Shown here: one piece after another, positions 26,028 through 38,500 of the stretch
How the letters are laid out: the number at the start of each line of letters is the position of its first letter
Numbering within the stretch: position 1 is the first letter of the stretch
Assembly: GCA_001643675.2 (NCBI GenBank)
Contig: LSRY02000039.1
Coordinates: 236,001 to 300,000, forward strand
Direction: 5' to 3'
Length of the DNA stretch: 64,000 nucleotides
Source of the DNA: Monocercomonoides exilis
Lineage: Eukaryota > Preaxostyla > Oxymonadida > Polymastigidae
The notes under the pieces: model-generated
Databases searched by the model: none
Seen by the model: only the letters and a program-made list of their open reading frames with translations
Told to the model about the DNA's origin: nothing
Position numbers and translations under genes: made by a program

Positions 26028-29000
26028 ATGTTCTTATTCATTTCTAATTCTCGTCATCAACATCAGCATCTTAATCAACAACCACAACTTAGCTTCAAAA
26101 CATCCCTCAAACCTTCTTCTTTTTCTTCTGTTATTCTTTCTCTATCAACTCCTTCCATCTCCACTTCTTCTTTATCGTCTTCCCTTTCTTTCCTTTCTCC
26201 TTCTTTCCCTTCTCTCTCTTCTCTCTCACACATCCCTTCTCTCCCTCATTCTTTTCTCACTCAATAGCTTCTTTCTCATTCAACTTCACCTGATTTTCCT
26301 CCTCCTCCGCTGCCTCTTTTTGATGAAGACAACGAATTTTCAAACATTTACACAAGAAAACTTCAATTGAGACAAAACAAACTGAGATGGGGGCAGAGAA
26401 ACAAACAAATGTCGAACAAAGAGCAGAGGATGCTGGCTATTTTCACTGGAATGTATGAGAATGGGAATGATGGGAAAGATGGAAAGGGAAAAAGAGAAAT
26501 GCTGTGAGAGGAACAACAGGAATAACAGCGATGAGGGAGAGAGAGAAGGAGAAATGGAAAGAAAAACTGAAAGAGAGAGAAAGAGGGAAAGGAAAAGAGA
26601 AAGAGAAACGAGAGAAATTTCCTGGTTTTAAGCTGTTGGGTGATTGGGTGGAACATCTTGACACAGACGAGGCGGTCGATGAATGTGGAGTCAATCCATT
26701 GACACTCGAAAACTACTCATCCTTTAACACAATCAACACATTTGGCTTTCCTGGCTATGCAACCAATCTCATTGACGATTTCCTCTTTGAGCAAGTGCTG
26801 AACAACGGCGATGGTATTCTGCGAAGAAGATTCGGCTCGCTTGCAAACAGCCTCATTTCGAGCAGAGAACTGTCTGTTTTTCAGTCAGACGCGATCAGAA
26901 GGGACTTTATGGCTGGCGCTGTTAGAGAGGGCTTTGGAGATCCACTCTGGCTGTGTGAAAGAGGAGCATCCATCCAGAAGCTGGTGAGGTTGTCTCAAGC
27001 TTGTTATTCGTTGAATACAAAAGCAGCATTTAGTGAGTCATTGGCGAATCTGCCAAGATTTGGGGGGAATATAAACACATATGAAAACCATTCTGCTTAT
27101 AAAGCCAATGAAAAATTTTCGAACTTGATCAAAACTTGTTCGATGAAAGTGCTGAATAAACTGCAGACATTTGTGATGAACTCACCTTGTTCATATAAAA
27201 GCTCCTTATTTCCGGTGTGTAGACAACTGACACGAGCGCTTGAACTGCTGAAAACAAAAACAGAAGTCGAAAAATACCTTCAAAATGAATCAAACTCTTC
27301 AATTATTCCTTCTTCTTCTTTCTCTTCCAATTCAGAATCCCTTTCAAGCTCCTCTTCTTCTTACTCTTCTTCTTCCTCTTCTTCTTCTCCTCCTCCTCCA
27401 AATTCTGTTCTGAAGCTGCTATTACATCAATCCATTGCATCCACCACTTCTCAGCTCCAATCAGCAAACACACGGGCATTTGGCATTTGGCTGCAGATTG
27501 TTCCGATGACAGACGATTTGACAGAAGAAGACGTGTTTCCGGTGGGCGAATGTTTGTGTGGCAGATACAGACAGATGAAACAGAACAGACATGAACATAG
27601 ACATATTCATGGAAATAAACATAATCATCGACATCAATGCAGAAATCATCATCATCATCATCAGCATTCTTCTGAGAAGAAGAATATGAGAGAAGAAAAA
27701 GAAGAAACGAATGAAAATGGAGATGATAGCAAAGAAGGTACAACTGAAACAGAATCTGTGTGTTCAACTTGTGGTGAATTCTCTTGTTCTTCATGTTCTT
27801 CATCATGTTCTTCTTCATCTTTATCTTCTTCTTCTTCTTCTTCTTCATCATCATCTTCTGATTCTTCTCCTTCTTCTCCTTCACCTTCTTCTTCTTCTTC
27901 TTCTTCTTCTTCTTTTTCAACATCGTCATCAAAAACAGTCTCAGTCAAATTATACAAGAAAGAAAACATAGAAAACGATTCATCTTCATCTTCCTCTTCT
28001 TCCGAACAGTCAGAAGTGAATTCATCACAAGAAAGAGCCGAAAAAGAAGAAATTGACGAAAACATCAGAGACTTCAAATGAAAACATGCTCCGCGTCTGC
28101 CGCTTCCTGTGATCCTTCCGCCACAAGAAGCAACCCTTCAAAATTCATCTTTTGTGCCTCGAAGACAAAGACAGAGAAAAAGCAATCAAAATTCAACATA
28201 AACCTTTTTGACTCATTCAATTGCTGGCATTGGCACAGGAACAGGCACATCTCCTTCTTCAATGCAAAATGAATCTTTTCTTTCTCTTCATCAGCTATTT
28301 CCTTCTCCCTCTCCTTCATCTTCCCCATCTTCTCCAGCTGTTACTGACCCCTCTCTCCACCCCAAACCACCTCATCGTTCTGAAATTGCTATGGCTCGCT
28401 GCATAAGAGCGATGCATCCTCTCCTCCGTCGATGCTATCTCAACCGCTGTGCACAAGTGGCTGCTGCTTCTGGTGCCTCACGTTCTTCTTCTTCTTCCTC
28501 TTCTTCTTCTTCCTCCTCTTCTTCCTCGTTGCTTCGCTCTTCTAGAAACAGATTTCTGACAGGCAAAGAGCAGCAGATGAGGAGGATGCAGCAACAGTTC
28601 GGAAGAAGAAGAAAAAGACGATGTTTTGTTCTCCCTCCCGATGTGTTTGAGGCACTGCCGCTGTTTGCAGAGTTTCGGATGGTGGAGCGGTATGCGGAGA
28701 ATCTGGAGAAGAGGGAAAGAGAAAGAAAGAAAGAAGCAAGGAACAAGAAAAGAGAGGAAAAAAGAACAAGAGAACAAATTAAGTTGATAAAGGCATTAAA
28801 GCATGTTGATAAAGGAGATCACAATGATGATGAAAATGAAAAAGAAGATAAAGCAAAAGCAGAAGAAAACGAGAGTTTATCATTGATGAGAAGAAATTCT
28901 TTGAAGGAATCGAAAAAAAAGGAAGAAACTGAATGCCTTTCTGTCAGCTCCATCATCAGTGATGAAGAACAGCGAAGAGAGAAGAGACACAAACAGAGAG

Positions 29001-30654
29001 AAAAAAAGAGATAAATGCGAAAGTATTACCAGGCACTTGAGCTTCAACGTGATTGTGTTGTGAATGAAGTGCTTTTGATGTTCATTCCAAACAAGCTGAT
29101 TTCTCCTGCACCGATTGACGATCAATAAAAAGACAAGGAATTAATGTGAGTGCTTCAAAAATGAGGGGGATGGCGAAAAAGGGAGAAAGAAGAGAAAGAA
29201 TGGAATAATTCTTTGAATGAAAATGGAAACAAGGAAGAAGTTAAAGGCGATGAAAATGATGGAAAAGATGAGCACAAAGAAGATGATCGCTCAAACAACG
29301 GCGAAAACGAAGAAGTGATTTTGATGGATTTAATGAACAACCCCAAAGCAGTTGTTTCAAAAGCAAATATTATCAAACGGAAGAAGAAAAGAGTGCAAAC
29401 GCCAAAGAATCCATAAAAAATGACAAAATACTTGAAGCGAACAATAATGAGCCAAAACAAGAGCCACTTTCATCGCAAGTCCTGCAAAAACAGCAGCAAC
29501 AGTACACAACACCATCACCTTTTCCACAGCCAAAACAATACTCTTCAGCAAGAGATACCTTTGGAACGATGCACTTAACACGAGGGAAGCAAAAGGAAGG
29601 CGGATAGAGATGGTGAGAGGAGCTATTGGTGCCTCAACAACGCTTCCGTCACCTGTTGTTGTTGTTGGAGGAGGAGGGGTAACGTTGGGTGTGATGGGGA
29701 TGAAGGATTTGAACAAAGAAGTGACAAGGGCGATGCAAGATGAGTTTCAGAATGAGAAAGGGAAAGTGGACGATGAAGAGGAGAAGGACACGTTTAATTC
29801 ATTGGAATCAGATGATCAGAGAGAAAAACTGCTTCGGCTGATGAAACAACAGGAAATACAGAAGAAGAAAAAGGAGAAAAAAGAAGAGCGAGAGCGCAGG
29901 AAAATGGAGAAAATGGCGAAGAAGATAGAGGAAAAAGACAAGAATCTATTTAGCAGCATCCAAGGAATACTACAATCACACCTTGAGACATACACGCCAA
30001 CCAACCAGAAAGAGAACAAAATGGCCAGCGAGACGCAACAAGAGGCGAAAGAAAGCCAAACGCCAATTTTGACCAGAGAGCGGAAATTTGACTGCACGTT
30101 GATTGATTTATCTAATTCTGTCTTTGAAGATTTGAGCGATGAATTGGATGTGCCCCTCCGCTATGTTTGCATAAAAAGCGAGGAAAACGAGCAATTTGTG
30201 TGGAAGTTACAGGAAGTGTCTGTGTATGCAGCAGTCGAAGAGAGGCAAACGAGGGCTCGGTTGAATCTGATGAGTGCGCTGAAGAGCGGGAAAAAGCAAA
30301 GCTGTACAGAACTGCGAAGAGGAAACAGAAGAAACACACAGAAAGGGATAGAAAGGAGCAGGGAAAGGATCGCCTCTGCTGTTTCAGAAGGATAAAATGA
30401 TAAGAACATTCAGTCAGAGCAGCGTGCTTGGAAGAAGAGATGCTCTGTCGAAGCTGTTTTCTTCGCTTTCGTTCTCAAAGTTGGCATCTTTCTTCACATC
30501 GCAGAATTCAATGGCGATGGATCTGATACAGAAATACCCTGCCCTCAATTTGGTTGCGCCTTTTGATTCAGCTGCTGATTTTGCCGCAAATACAAAAAAT
30601 GTTCTTCTCCTCTTTCTCACTGAACTTCATCACTTGTCAATTCTTCCTTGTTAA
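26028..30654 (+). pseudogene. Large decayed plus-strand gene, unknown family
   Basis: Protein-like sequence runs for 4.6 kb but is broken. From 26504 to 29416 one frame holds. It opens with a charged helix, then F-P-G-F-K-L-L-G-D-W-V-E-H-L-D-T-D-E-A and R-R-D-F-M-A-G-A-V-R-E-G-F-G-D-P, with poly-Ser and His-rich inserts, then a coiled-coil-like basic region. In-frame stops fall at 28079, 28199, 29012, 29126, 29147, 29162 and 29414. Each is one C-to-T step from CAA, CAG or CGA. Upstream (26028-26500, TAG at 26265) and downstream (29390-29590; 29610-30395; 30397-30654) the sense continues in other frames, so there are several frameshifts. The 525-codon stretch 26504-28081 alone might be read as a gene, but sense continues past its stop. 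I recognise no domain. Confidence 0.55.
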
Positions 30655-32501
30655 TGAACATCCAACAGTAATCTTCTCCTTCTCTCTGAACATCTTTATC
30701 TCCTTCACTGCAATCCAAAGCTAAACAACTATCTTCGGCTAATCCTGTTGCTCCTGGTTCGCTTCCTCCCCTTTTACTGCTTACCGTAACTTCTTCTCCT
30801 TCTCTTTCATTCAACTTTCATCGAGTTCAGTGCCAGACCTCATCTTTCGTTGCAACGTGGAAAGATGCATAGATATGCTTATTCAAATAATGAATATCAG
30901 CTGAAAGAGTATTACGACGGAAGCGATTCTCCAAAAAGCAAAAAATTATTTGTACGTTATCAACAACTGAATCAATTCTGGCTTTTTCATTTAGATGCTG
31001 AAAGAAGCACAGATAAAAACGAAATAATGTTGAAGTAATTTTTGTTTGGAATGAATGAGTTTGAAAATAGCCTTCGGCAGATTTCACAGCAGCGAAACCA
31101 CGGGGAATTGCAGAAAATGAAATGAGGAAGAAAAGAATTTTGAGGAAAAGGCATATTTGAAGAGAAATTATAGAGATTCTTGCTCTTATTTGATACGAAC
31201 AAGTTGAAATCGGAATGTTGAGGAAATAAATGCTTTTGAAGAATTTTCTGATATGATCGAAGAGATGAATATTGAAGAGGAGAAATCGACGATTTCTTAA
31301 AGCAACGAGCTTTGTTTTCGTTTGATGAAGAAGCGAAATCAAATTGAAAATGACAAAGAAATGCTTTTATTTGAGATGACATTAAGGATTTAGAAAAAAA
31401 ATAAATTTCAAATGAAAAGAAGATGAAAGCTCAAGAATTTTTCAATGATATGGAAAATGGAAGAAATTTTAATGAAATTAGAAAAGGATATCGTTTCCTG
31501 TGATTTTTGCATCAGCTGCGCTGAAAGTGAGTGTTTGAGAAGGAACAAATGTTGAGGAAAGGAGGGTGAGAGAGGCGTCGTGGAGGAGGGAGATGAAGCC
31601 ATTGAGGGCATACTCGACGTTGGCACATGGGGTCTGTTGGGGTCTACCAAAGGAATAAGCTTCAATTCCACTTCTGAAATCAATGTTATTCTGGGCAATG
31701 AGAGGGAATCAGCTGTTGAACTCAGATTTATCTGATATGTCACTGAATCTGTTTTCGTAAGATGAATCCTATGAATGGAATAAATAGAATGGAAATTTGT
31801 TGGCCTAATAAAGGAAAGGGAAAAAATAGAAAAATGACTATTATAGTTCAATTAGTTTCAATAATTTTGTTTTCCTATCATTTTTTCTGTTCTTCTTATA
31901 AACTTTCTCTTTGCAATGTTGTATTTTGCCAATTATGAATTTGCAATTTTTTCTTTTGAAGTTTTTTTTATTTATTTTTGGCTAATTTTTATTGAACTTG
32001 ATCAAAAAAATCTTTTTGCACTGAAATTATCAAAAAGGTATGTTTTTTTGCATATAATAATAAAACAAATACATATGACAGAAATAAAAGCTAAATACTG
32101 TAATAAATCAAATTAACTCTTTGATCAATAAATACCACTATAGATTATATTTTTTCGATTTTTGATCTTTTTTTATGATATCAAAAAAAATCACCCATAT
32201 GATATCTTTGATCTCATCCTAAAAAGAGTTCTGTTTTTTTCTGTTTCAAAAAACAAAAATAAAAAAAAACATGAATATAATAAATAAATTAGAAAAAAGG
32301 CTAATTCTTTAACAAAAAATTTCAAGATACTATCAAAAACCAATAAAGTCGTTCCCACACCTTTTTGTGTTTTTTCATTTTTCTCTCTTTTTCAACAACC
32401 ATCTTTTCGTTTTTTTATGCAATCAAGAATATGAATATTTTTCAATCCAAAAATTTTCCTTATATTGAAATATCCAATTCGCAACAGAAATAAATTACAA
32501 T
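30655..32501. other. Degraded and AT-rich DNA
   Basis: Up to about 31850 there are scraps of coding character on the plus strand (e.g. I-L-D-V-G-T-W-G-L-L-G-S-T-K-G-I-S-F near 31600-31680) among stops, probably the tail of the decay upstream. After 31850 it is plain AT-rich DNA. At about 32177-32197 there is an inverse copy of the GGGTGATT-type end seen at 9770. Confidence 0.4.
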
Positions 32502-32684
32502 GTGCCAAAGATGATATTTTATATCCTATTTGTGTTGTGTATTTTCACAGGAATGATCAAATGCAGTTGCTATAAAATACTTTCCATCACAAGGTGCTTT
32601 AGGCATTTTCATCTTTCAGAAGATATTATATTTCCGTACAATTCAGATGGAAAACTGAATTTAAAATATTGGTTTAACAATTAA
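32502..32684 (+). pseudogene. Truncated secreted-protein start
   Basis: A 60-codon frame from ATG 32502 with a convincing signal peptide (hydrophobic core I-L-F-V-L-C-I-F-T-G) followed by C-S-C-Y-K. It ends at 32684, inside the dispersed repeat that begins near 32653. It looks like the 5' end of a secreted or surface protein gene cut off by repeat insertion. It could be a small real gene or chance. Confidence 0.3.
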
Positions 32685-33122
32685 AAATTGAAATTACAAA
32701 AATCAATATTATTTATGCTATGAACAAACCATGTAATGATTATTCAAGCATTTTTAAGGTGATGTATTCTTTTCTTGTTAGCGCAGTTTTCATGCAAATA
32801 CAATAAAAAAGAATTTGTGTTTTTGTCACTTATAATTAAAATAATGAAATTTTTCTTTATGAAAATAAGTAACAATTAAAAACACAGGTGTAAGCAACAG
32901 AATCCATTAATGTTCTAAAGCCATATAAGAAGATATGCGAAAGTACAAATTCAGTCAATGATCGCACCCATTATTTTTTTAATTTTTTCATTTTTTTAAT
33001 GGAACATGATAGACGAAGTTTCGCCAAATAACAATAATTTTAAAATAATTAGAAATAGTGAGCTTTTCATTTACAATTTGAATTTTTGCTCAACTCGTCT
33101 GTCAACTTGATTATATCTCGCC
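32653..33122 (-). repeat. Dispersed repeat, copy B (inverted relative to 8071-8540)
   Basis: Reverse complement of 8071-8540, apparently identical over at least 32665-33122. It lies 66 bp from the end of the Merlin-like transposase remnant, so it may be part of that element, with copy A a solo fragment. Confidence 0.75.
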
Positions 33123-33187
33123 AAGAAAAATTGAGGAAAAAATGGGTGAATGAATTTTCAAAAATAATAATTTTTAATCATAAATAA

Positions 33188-34190
33188 TTAATCAACTTCC
33201 ATGGGGTCAAATTCTGATGCACTTGCACCGTCCCCAGCTCCAAGTGAATCTGATTCTTTAAATTCTGTCATTAGAAGAATGTCATCTTCATCAAATATAT
33301 CAGATTCTTGTTCTGATTCTGTTGTGTCACTTTCTTCACTTTCAGATTCATCCAATTCATTTTCTTTTTCTATAAAATCATACATGATTTCCCACATTTG
33401 ATCCTCAAATTATATTTGAAAATTTCTTCTTACTAGCCACATTGATAAATTGTCACCAAGACACTTTTCTCTGCATCCTGTTTTTTAGAAGAATTTCCGT
33501 TAATTCATCCACTAACCTTCGACAGTGTTTGTGCAGGCATGTGAAATACTGTTTTTGAATTCTCGTTTATGACAGACAGTATCATGAGCGTAACCATAAT
33601 CTTTCAGTCTGGCATAAGCCATCCATTCATCGCTCATGATCCGAGTTCCAGGAAGAATTTTAGCTCGTGTTATTGGAACAAATGGGTCATTCTTGCTATA
33701 TGGCACAATGATAATGTGGTTCTTTACTGCACCTCCCTCTGGTTTCCTTTCCACGGCACCAAATATTCAGATTTGCATCTTTTTTTTCCTTGCCCATTCT
33801 TTCTGCTCCTCCATTCATCTTCGTCGATCTCCACAATTCTTCCCTGCCCTCCCATGATAGCTTGATTTATGTTCCATAATGATGTGCATCTGGATCTGAT
33901 AACACTCGTCCTACAGTGAATCGTGTTTTCACTAATTCCAAGCAGTTCGCCAACGTGTGCGGCTGACATACCAATGTTATAATATAAAACAATCATCAAA
34001 AACATTCTCTGTAGTATTTTTCAATTTTCCAAAGATGCATTTTTTCAAAACTGATTATTTTCTCCCACATTTTCCGCATCTCCATTTCTTGTAATATTTG
34101 CCTACGAATGTGAATATCTTTTTGCATGAACGAAGTATTCATTCTGGAGCTTCTCCTTCCAGCACATTTTCGAAATACCATTTCCATGCA
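33188..34190 (-). pseudogene. Degenerate Merlin/ISXO2-like transposase
   Basis: Minus-strand fragments in order. A C-x-x-C zinc-like piece (W-R-C-G-K-C-G-R-K, about 34060-34085) lies between stops. A helix-turn-helix and catalytic start runs 34005-33724 (G-G-Q-G-R-I-V-E-I-D-E-D-E-W). After a frameshift near 33750 comes the catalytic remainder (I-L-P-G-T-R-I-M-S-D-E-W-M-A-Y ... Y-A-H-D-T-V ... T-N-T-V-E-G). A 39-bp intron (33478-33516) follows, then the R-R end of the domain, an in-frame TAA, and an acidic tail to 33188. Merlin and ISXO2/IS1016 transposases have this G-R-I-V-E-I-D-E ... SD-W ... H-T-N-x-I-E-G order, with a DDE-type active site. The frameshift and stops make it non-functional. 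Confidence 0.75.
33478..33516 (-). other. Intron in the Merlin-like remnant (39 bp)
   Basis: GTTAGTGGAT ... AAAAAACAG on the minus strand. Removing it joins T-V-E-G to C-R-E-K-C-L-G-D-N-L-S, which continues the transposase fold in frame. Confidence 0.55.
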
Positions 34191-34853
34191 GTCATTTCAT
34201 CAGAAAATGCATTGTTGAGTTCACAAAAATGTGTTTTTATGTTCATTTTGTGTGATAAATACATTTGATGAATGTTTGATCAAACCCATAAATACTTGAA
34301 AATGTACATTTTTCGAATAATAAAATATATATTTTTGACAACTTTCCGCATGTTTTTTGGATATAATTATTGTTTCAAAATTAATAATAAATCATTATAA
34401 ATAAAAATAAACTTAATCCAGACGTTCCCATTTCTTTTGATCTTGCCATTTTGATTAAGTTTCGAGAATATTCATGAGTTTATTTCGGTTCCAAAATTTC
34501 AAAATACGAAGAAAACAACAGCACGAACATTTCGAAATATATTGACATAAATAAAAGTATTGTATTTGTCAAACCATTTTATTCTCTTTATTTAACATTT
34601 ATTTTCTTTGAAAATAGTTTCGTTCTCTGTTGAAAGTTATTCGACTTTATTTGAACATTTTTCGATTCTGACAGAAGGATTTCGACTTTGAATAATTTTT
34701 GGTGTAATGATTACAGGGAAAAATAAATATTTGTTTTTGTGTCCAAGTTTAATGACTGTTGAAAACGAATTAAAAGAATCAATATTAAAATCAGCCTGGA
34801 CATTAAACAGTTGCGTCTATTTGGTAAAAAATAACCCTTATGTTTTTTAACAT
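34191..34853. other. AT-rich intergenic DNA
   Basis: No gene. It probably includes the 5' remains of the Merlin-like element. Confidence 0.5.
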
Positions 34854-35094
34854 GGGTGATTCTTTTTGAAAAGTCACAAATGTTTTATTTTCAAATAAAT
34901 CAAAAATTTCATATTTTGCTCAAATTTCTGTTTCAGCTTACAAATCTCCTCAAGGATGTTTGAAATAGCATATTCAAGAAATAGATTCCATGTTTGTGAA
35001 GTTTTGTTGATGTTGACAAAAAAAAAGAGCAAAATATGAAATTTTTGATTTATTTGAAAATTAAACATTTGTGACTTTTCAAAAAGAATCACCC
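34854..35094. mobile_element. MITE, 241 bp, with ACAT flanks
   Basis: The ends are inverted repeats of about 68 bp with one mismatch (GGGTGATTCTTTTTGAAAAG at each tip). ACAT flanks both sides (34850-34853 and 35095-35098), a likely target-site duplication. There is no coding content. It can fold into a long hairpin. Confidence 0.75.
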
Positions 35095-35122
35095 ACATCT
35101 GAAATATTAAGCAATATTATAT

Positions 35123-35378
35123 GGGTGATTATTTTTGATGTCATATTTTTCCATTTAAAATTTTCGGTTCGAAAAAACTCCTTTGAATAGCAGTGAATGA
35201 ACATTGAGAAGAGAATAGGCATTTTCAAGAATCCATCATCATCAATTCAGCTTAAACATTTGTTTTTGAAACAGTTGAGACTTATTAAGCACTTGAAAAC
35301 AAAATCTTTTCCCAATGACAAACATTTTTTGTTGAAACAATACACCGAAAAAAGTTATGATTTCAAAAATAATTACCC
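35123..35378. mobile_element. MITE of the same end family, 256 bp
   Basis: The ends are GGGTGATTATTTTTGA and, inverted, GGGTAATTATTTTTGA, similar for about 30 bp. Flanks are ATAT and ACAT, an imperfect duplication. Its tip matches that of the 34854 element. It sits about 170 bp upstream of the beta-helix receptor gene and so may touch its promoter. Confidence 0.55.
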
Positions 35379-35547
35379 ACATGTATATATATCCCTTTAT
35401 TACTCTCTGCATTTTCCTGCAAATAAATGTTTTATAGTTGAATAACTCAAAACAGGTGATTTTCCCAAAACAAATAATATAATTCTTTGATCAAGAACAT
35501 ATTTTTTTTGATTATTATCACGAAATCTGATCTTTTTTCTTTTTTTG

Positions 35548-38500
35548 ATGAGCAATAAGATTTTTCGTTTTTTCGTGTTATTCTTTTTATGTACAACGTT
35601 TCATTTTCCACTAGCAGAAGAAATCGAGAAATCAATCATTGAAAATAATACTCATTCAATCAAAGATCATTTTCATCAATTTTCACAAAAGTTCGTTTGT
35701 TCAAAAAAAGATTTATTCGATCCACACTCAAATCATGAAAGAAAAATTCGATTTGAAGAAAATCCACATACGATGAATATTCCACGCTTTCATTTCACTA
35801 TTTTGAGTTCATTGTTTAAAGTATACAATTCATCATTTATACTCACAACTTGCATCTTGGAGCAAAAAGGAGCATGCCTTGTAGAAGCTAGCAGTCTGTC
35901 CTATATTTGTATCGATAAATGTCAAGTCCAGTCCAAAAGCGTTCATCAAAACGAGATGTTCAGTATAGCTGGTTGTCGAGCATTTTTTGTTAACATTTCG
36001 GTTATGTCACTCCTTCATTATAACCTTATGCCTCGCCTTTTTTCTTCTGGAAATTTTTGCAAAAAGAGTTTTTCTAATGACGGAAATGATATGATTTCTG
36101 TTGCATCATCATCTTTTTCTTCTTTTTCTTTGGGTAAACTACCTTTTATGAACTCAGAACTTTCTTCGTATCTGTGTGTTTCATGTTGCTCATTTCTCAA
36201 CATATCTCAGTCTTTAATTCACAAAAACAGCTTTCCAAAGCAATTACTTCTTCCAAAAGAAAAAGGAATATGTTCCTTATTTGGATGCGAGTTTCAATAC
36301 GTAGACAACGTAATGAACGGAGGAATTGCAAGCTCACATAAAGTATCACACGTATTTAATACCTCAATCATGCAATGTGTGAGAACGATGATCAGCGAAA
36401 CACGAGTTGAAGTTAATGAAAACAGGTGCTTTGAATATTCTTTATTTGCAAACCAACATGTGGATAGTTATTCTGCTGCAGATGAAGGATTTCACACATG
36501 CGGAGGAGCAATATTGTTCAATGGTCCATCATCCACATTTGAAGTAAAAAGTTGCATTTTCGAGGTTTGATTCGTTTTTTTGTTTTCAATCAAAAAATAT
36601 TAGAGTTTTTGAATTTTAATATTTTATCTTTGTTTTTTCTCTTTCTTCCTTTTCCAACATTTTATTACAGAACTGCACTTGCAGCAGATGGGGTGGTGCA
36701 ATTTGCGTGTTCGATTCTCTCAGCACGATAATTACAAATAATTCGTTTAACAAATGCATTGGCAAGAGGGACAACGACTTTCCAGGTTCACATGGGGGTG
36801 CAATATTTATTGGCAAATCTCAATGCTACGACATTTCCCATATACTATGCAAAAATGGAAGAACTACATTCCGAGGAGGAGCTTTGTTCTTGAACTATAT
36901 GGGTACATCATCATCAACCATCTGTAACTTGAATCAGCTGCAGAACAATTCTCCAATTATCATTCAGAATATTTCATGCTCGAATTACTCTTGTGATACT
37001 GAAACAGGAGGAGGAATGTTTATTGATTCTTTCATCCCATCGTTTTTTATCATGAGTGAATGTTATTTTTTCAATTGCTCTTCAATATCATCAAAAGGAG
37101 GAGGCTTTTCCATTGTGACCAATTCTTTTGAAAAAAATGAAAAATTTTGCTACTACTCCTTTTTTGCAAATAATTCTGCCTCTCAAGCATCAGATGTGTA
37201 TTTGAGTGATTCGGGCAAAAATATTAAAGAAAGTCCGTTTGTTGAATGTTATTCATTGACAAGTGGAGAGAGCAGATGTGAAAGCTCTTGGCAGGGTGCA
37301 AAAAATGACTGGCTGCCAAATGGATTTCTTGTGAGATATGTCATTCCAGATGGAGGAAACAATAATGCGTTCTGTGGGCTGACAGTTGAGGATGGTTGTG
37401 ATTCATTGAAATTCACACTTGAAAATGAATTAACAAAGAGCAGAGGCAGAATCATGCTTATTGAGGGAACATATGAGATATCCGAATCAAATGGTCATGT
37501 TGTGGATGGGAAGAATATTTCTATTCATGGAAGTGGAAATGACTTAACACAACTGAGTCCAGTCCAGGTCGCAGCAAATCAAGTATTTCTGAGTGTGGAT
37601 GATGGGATGTGCAAACTGTCTTCTTTGAGCATTGTGTTTGACTCACATGAAAGTTCAAGATTGTTCCGACTGAGCTCCTCAAATTCTCAGTTATTTCTTC
37701 AAGAGCTTGTCATCAGCACCCCATTGAACCAGGAAGGCCATCCCTCAAAAGAATATTTGAACAGTTTGTTTGAGGTGAATTTTGCCAACTTTCGAATGAC
37801 TGACTGCATTGTCAAGAACATCTTGTCCAAGTCCAGTCTCTTTCAAGAAATCTCTTCTGCTTCATTGTTGTTAATATCTTCATCTTCTCCTTTTTCGAAC
37901 AGTGATGAATCCTTTGTTGCAAATTCCAACTTTTCACATGTAACAAAAACAGAAGGAGATGGAGCAGTGTTGTCAAAGACAATCAGTGAGGGAGAGTCAT
38001 TTTGTCTGTGGAACACAACAATCGAGAACTGTGAATGTTCGAGTGGGAGTGGAGGAGGGATCAGGATTGACATGGCATCATCAACCAGCACCTTCAGAAT
38101 GGGATCCTCCTCACATCCAACCACACTCGATTCATGTTCATGCAGCAAGTGCGGAGGAGGATTGTATCTTTGGCTGGAGGATGAAGCAGCAGACTTTGTG
38201 ATTTCATCATTGAATTTTGTGGGTTGTGAGGCAAGAGAGGGAGGGAGAGATATCTTTGTAAATGGGAGCGACATGAATGGCAAGACAATCAGTTTGGAGA
38301 AGATTTGTATTTCACTGGACGAGTTTGGATATGACGAATTGATGGGATTTGATAGAAGTCTGAGTGAGATGGGCTTATTTCCGTTGAATGTGTTTTTTGA
38401 GTCATTCCAACCACCAGCGCATGTTGGAGGAACTGTAGGAAACTGGGTTTTTGATTCGAATTTTTGTGGATTTAGCAATTTCCCATGCCTAACAATAATG

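Noticed and set aside
26028-30654. Alternative genetic code (TAA/TAG as Gln, as in some oxymonads) to explain the stops
   Set aside because: The intact frames of 1.3-2.9 thousand codons have no internal TAA or TAG and end on TAA or TGA. TGA stops also occur in the remnants, and there are frameshifts.
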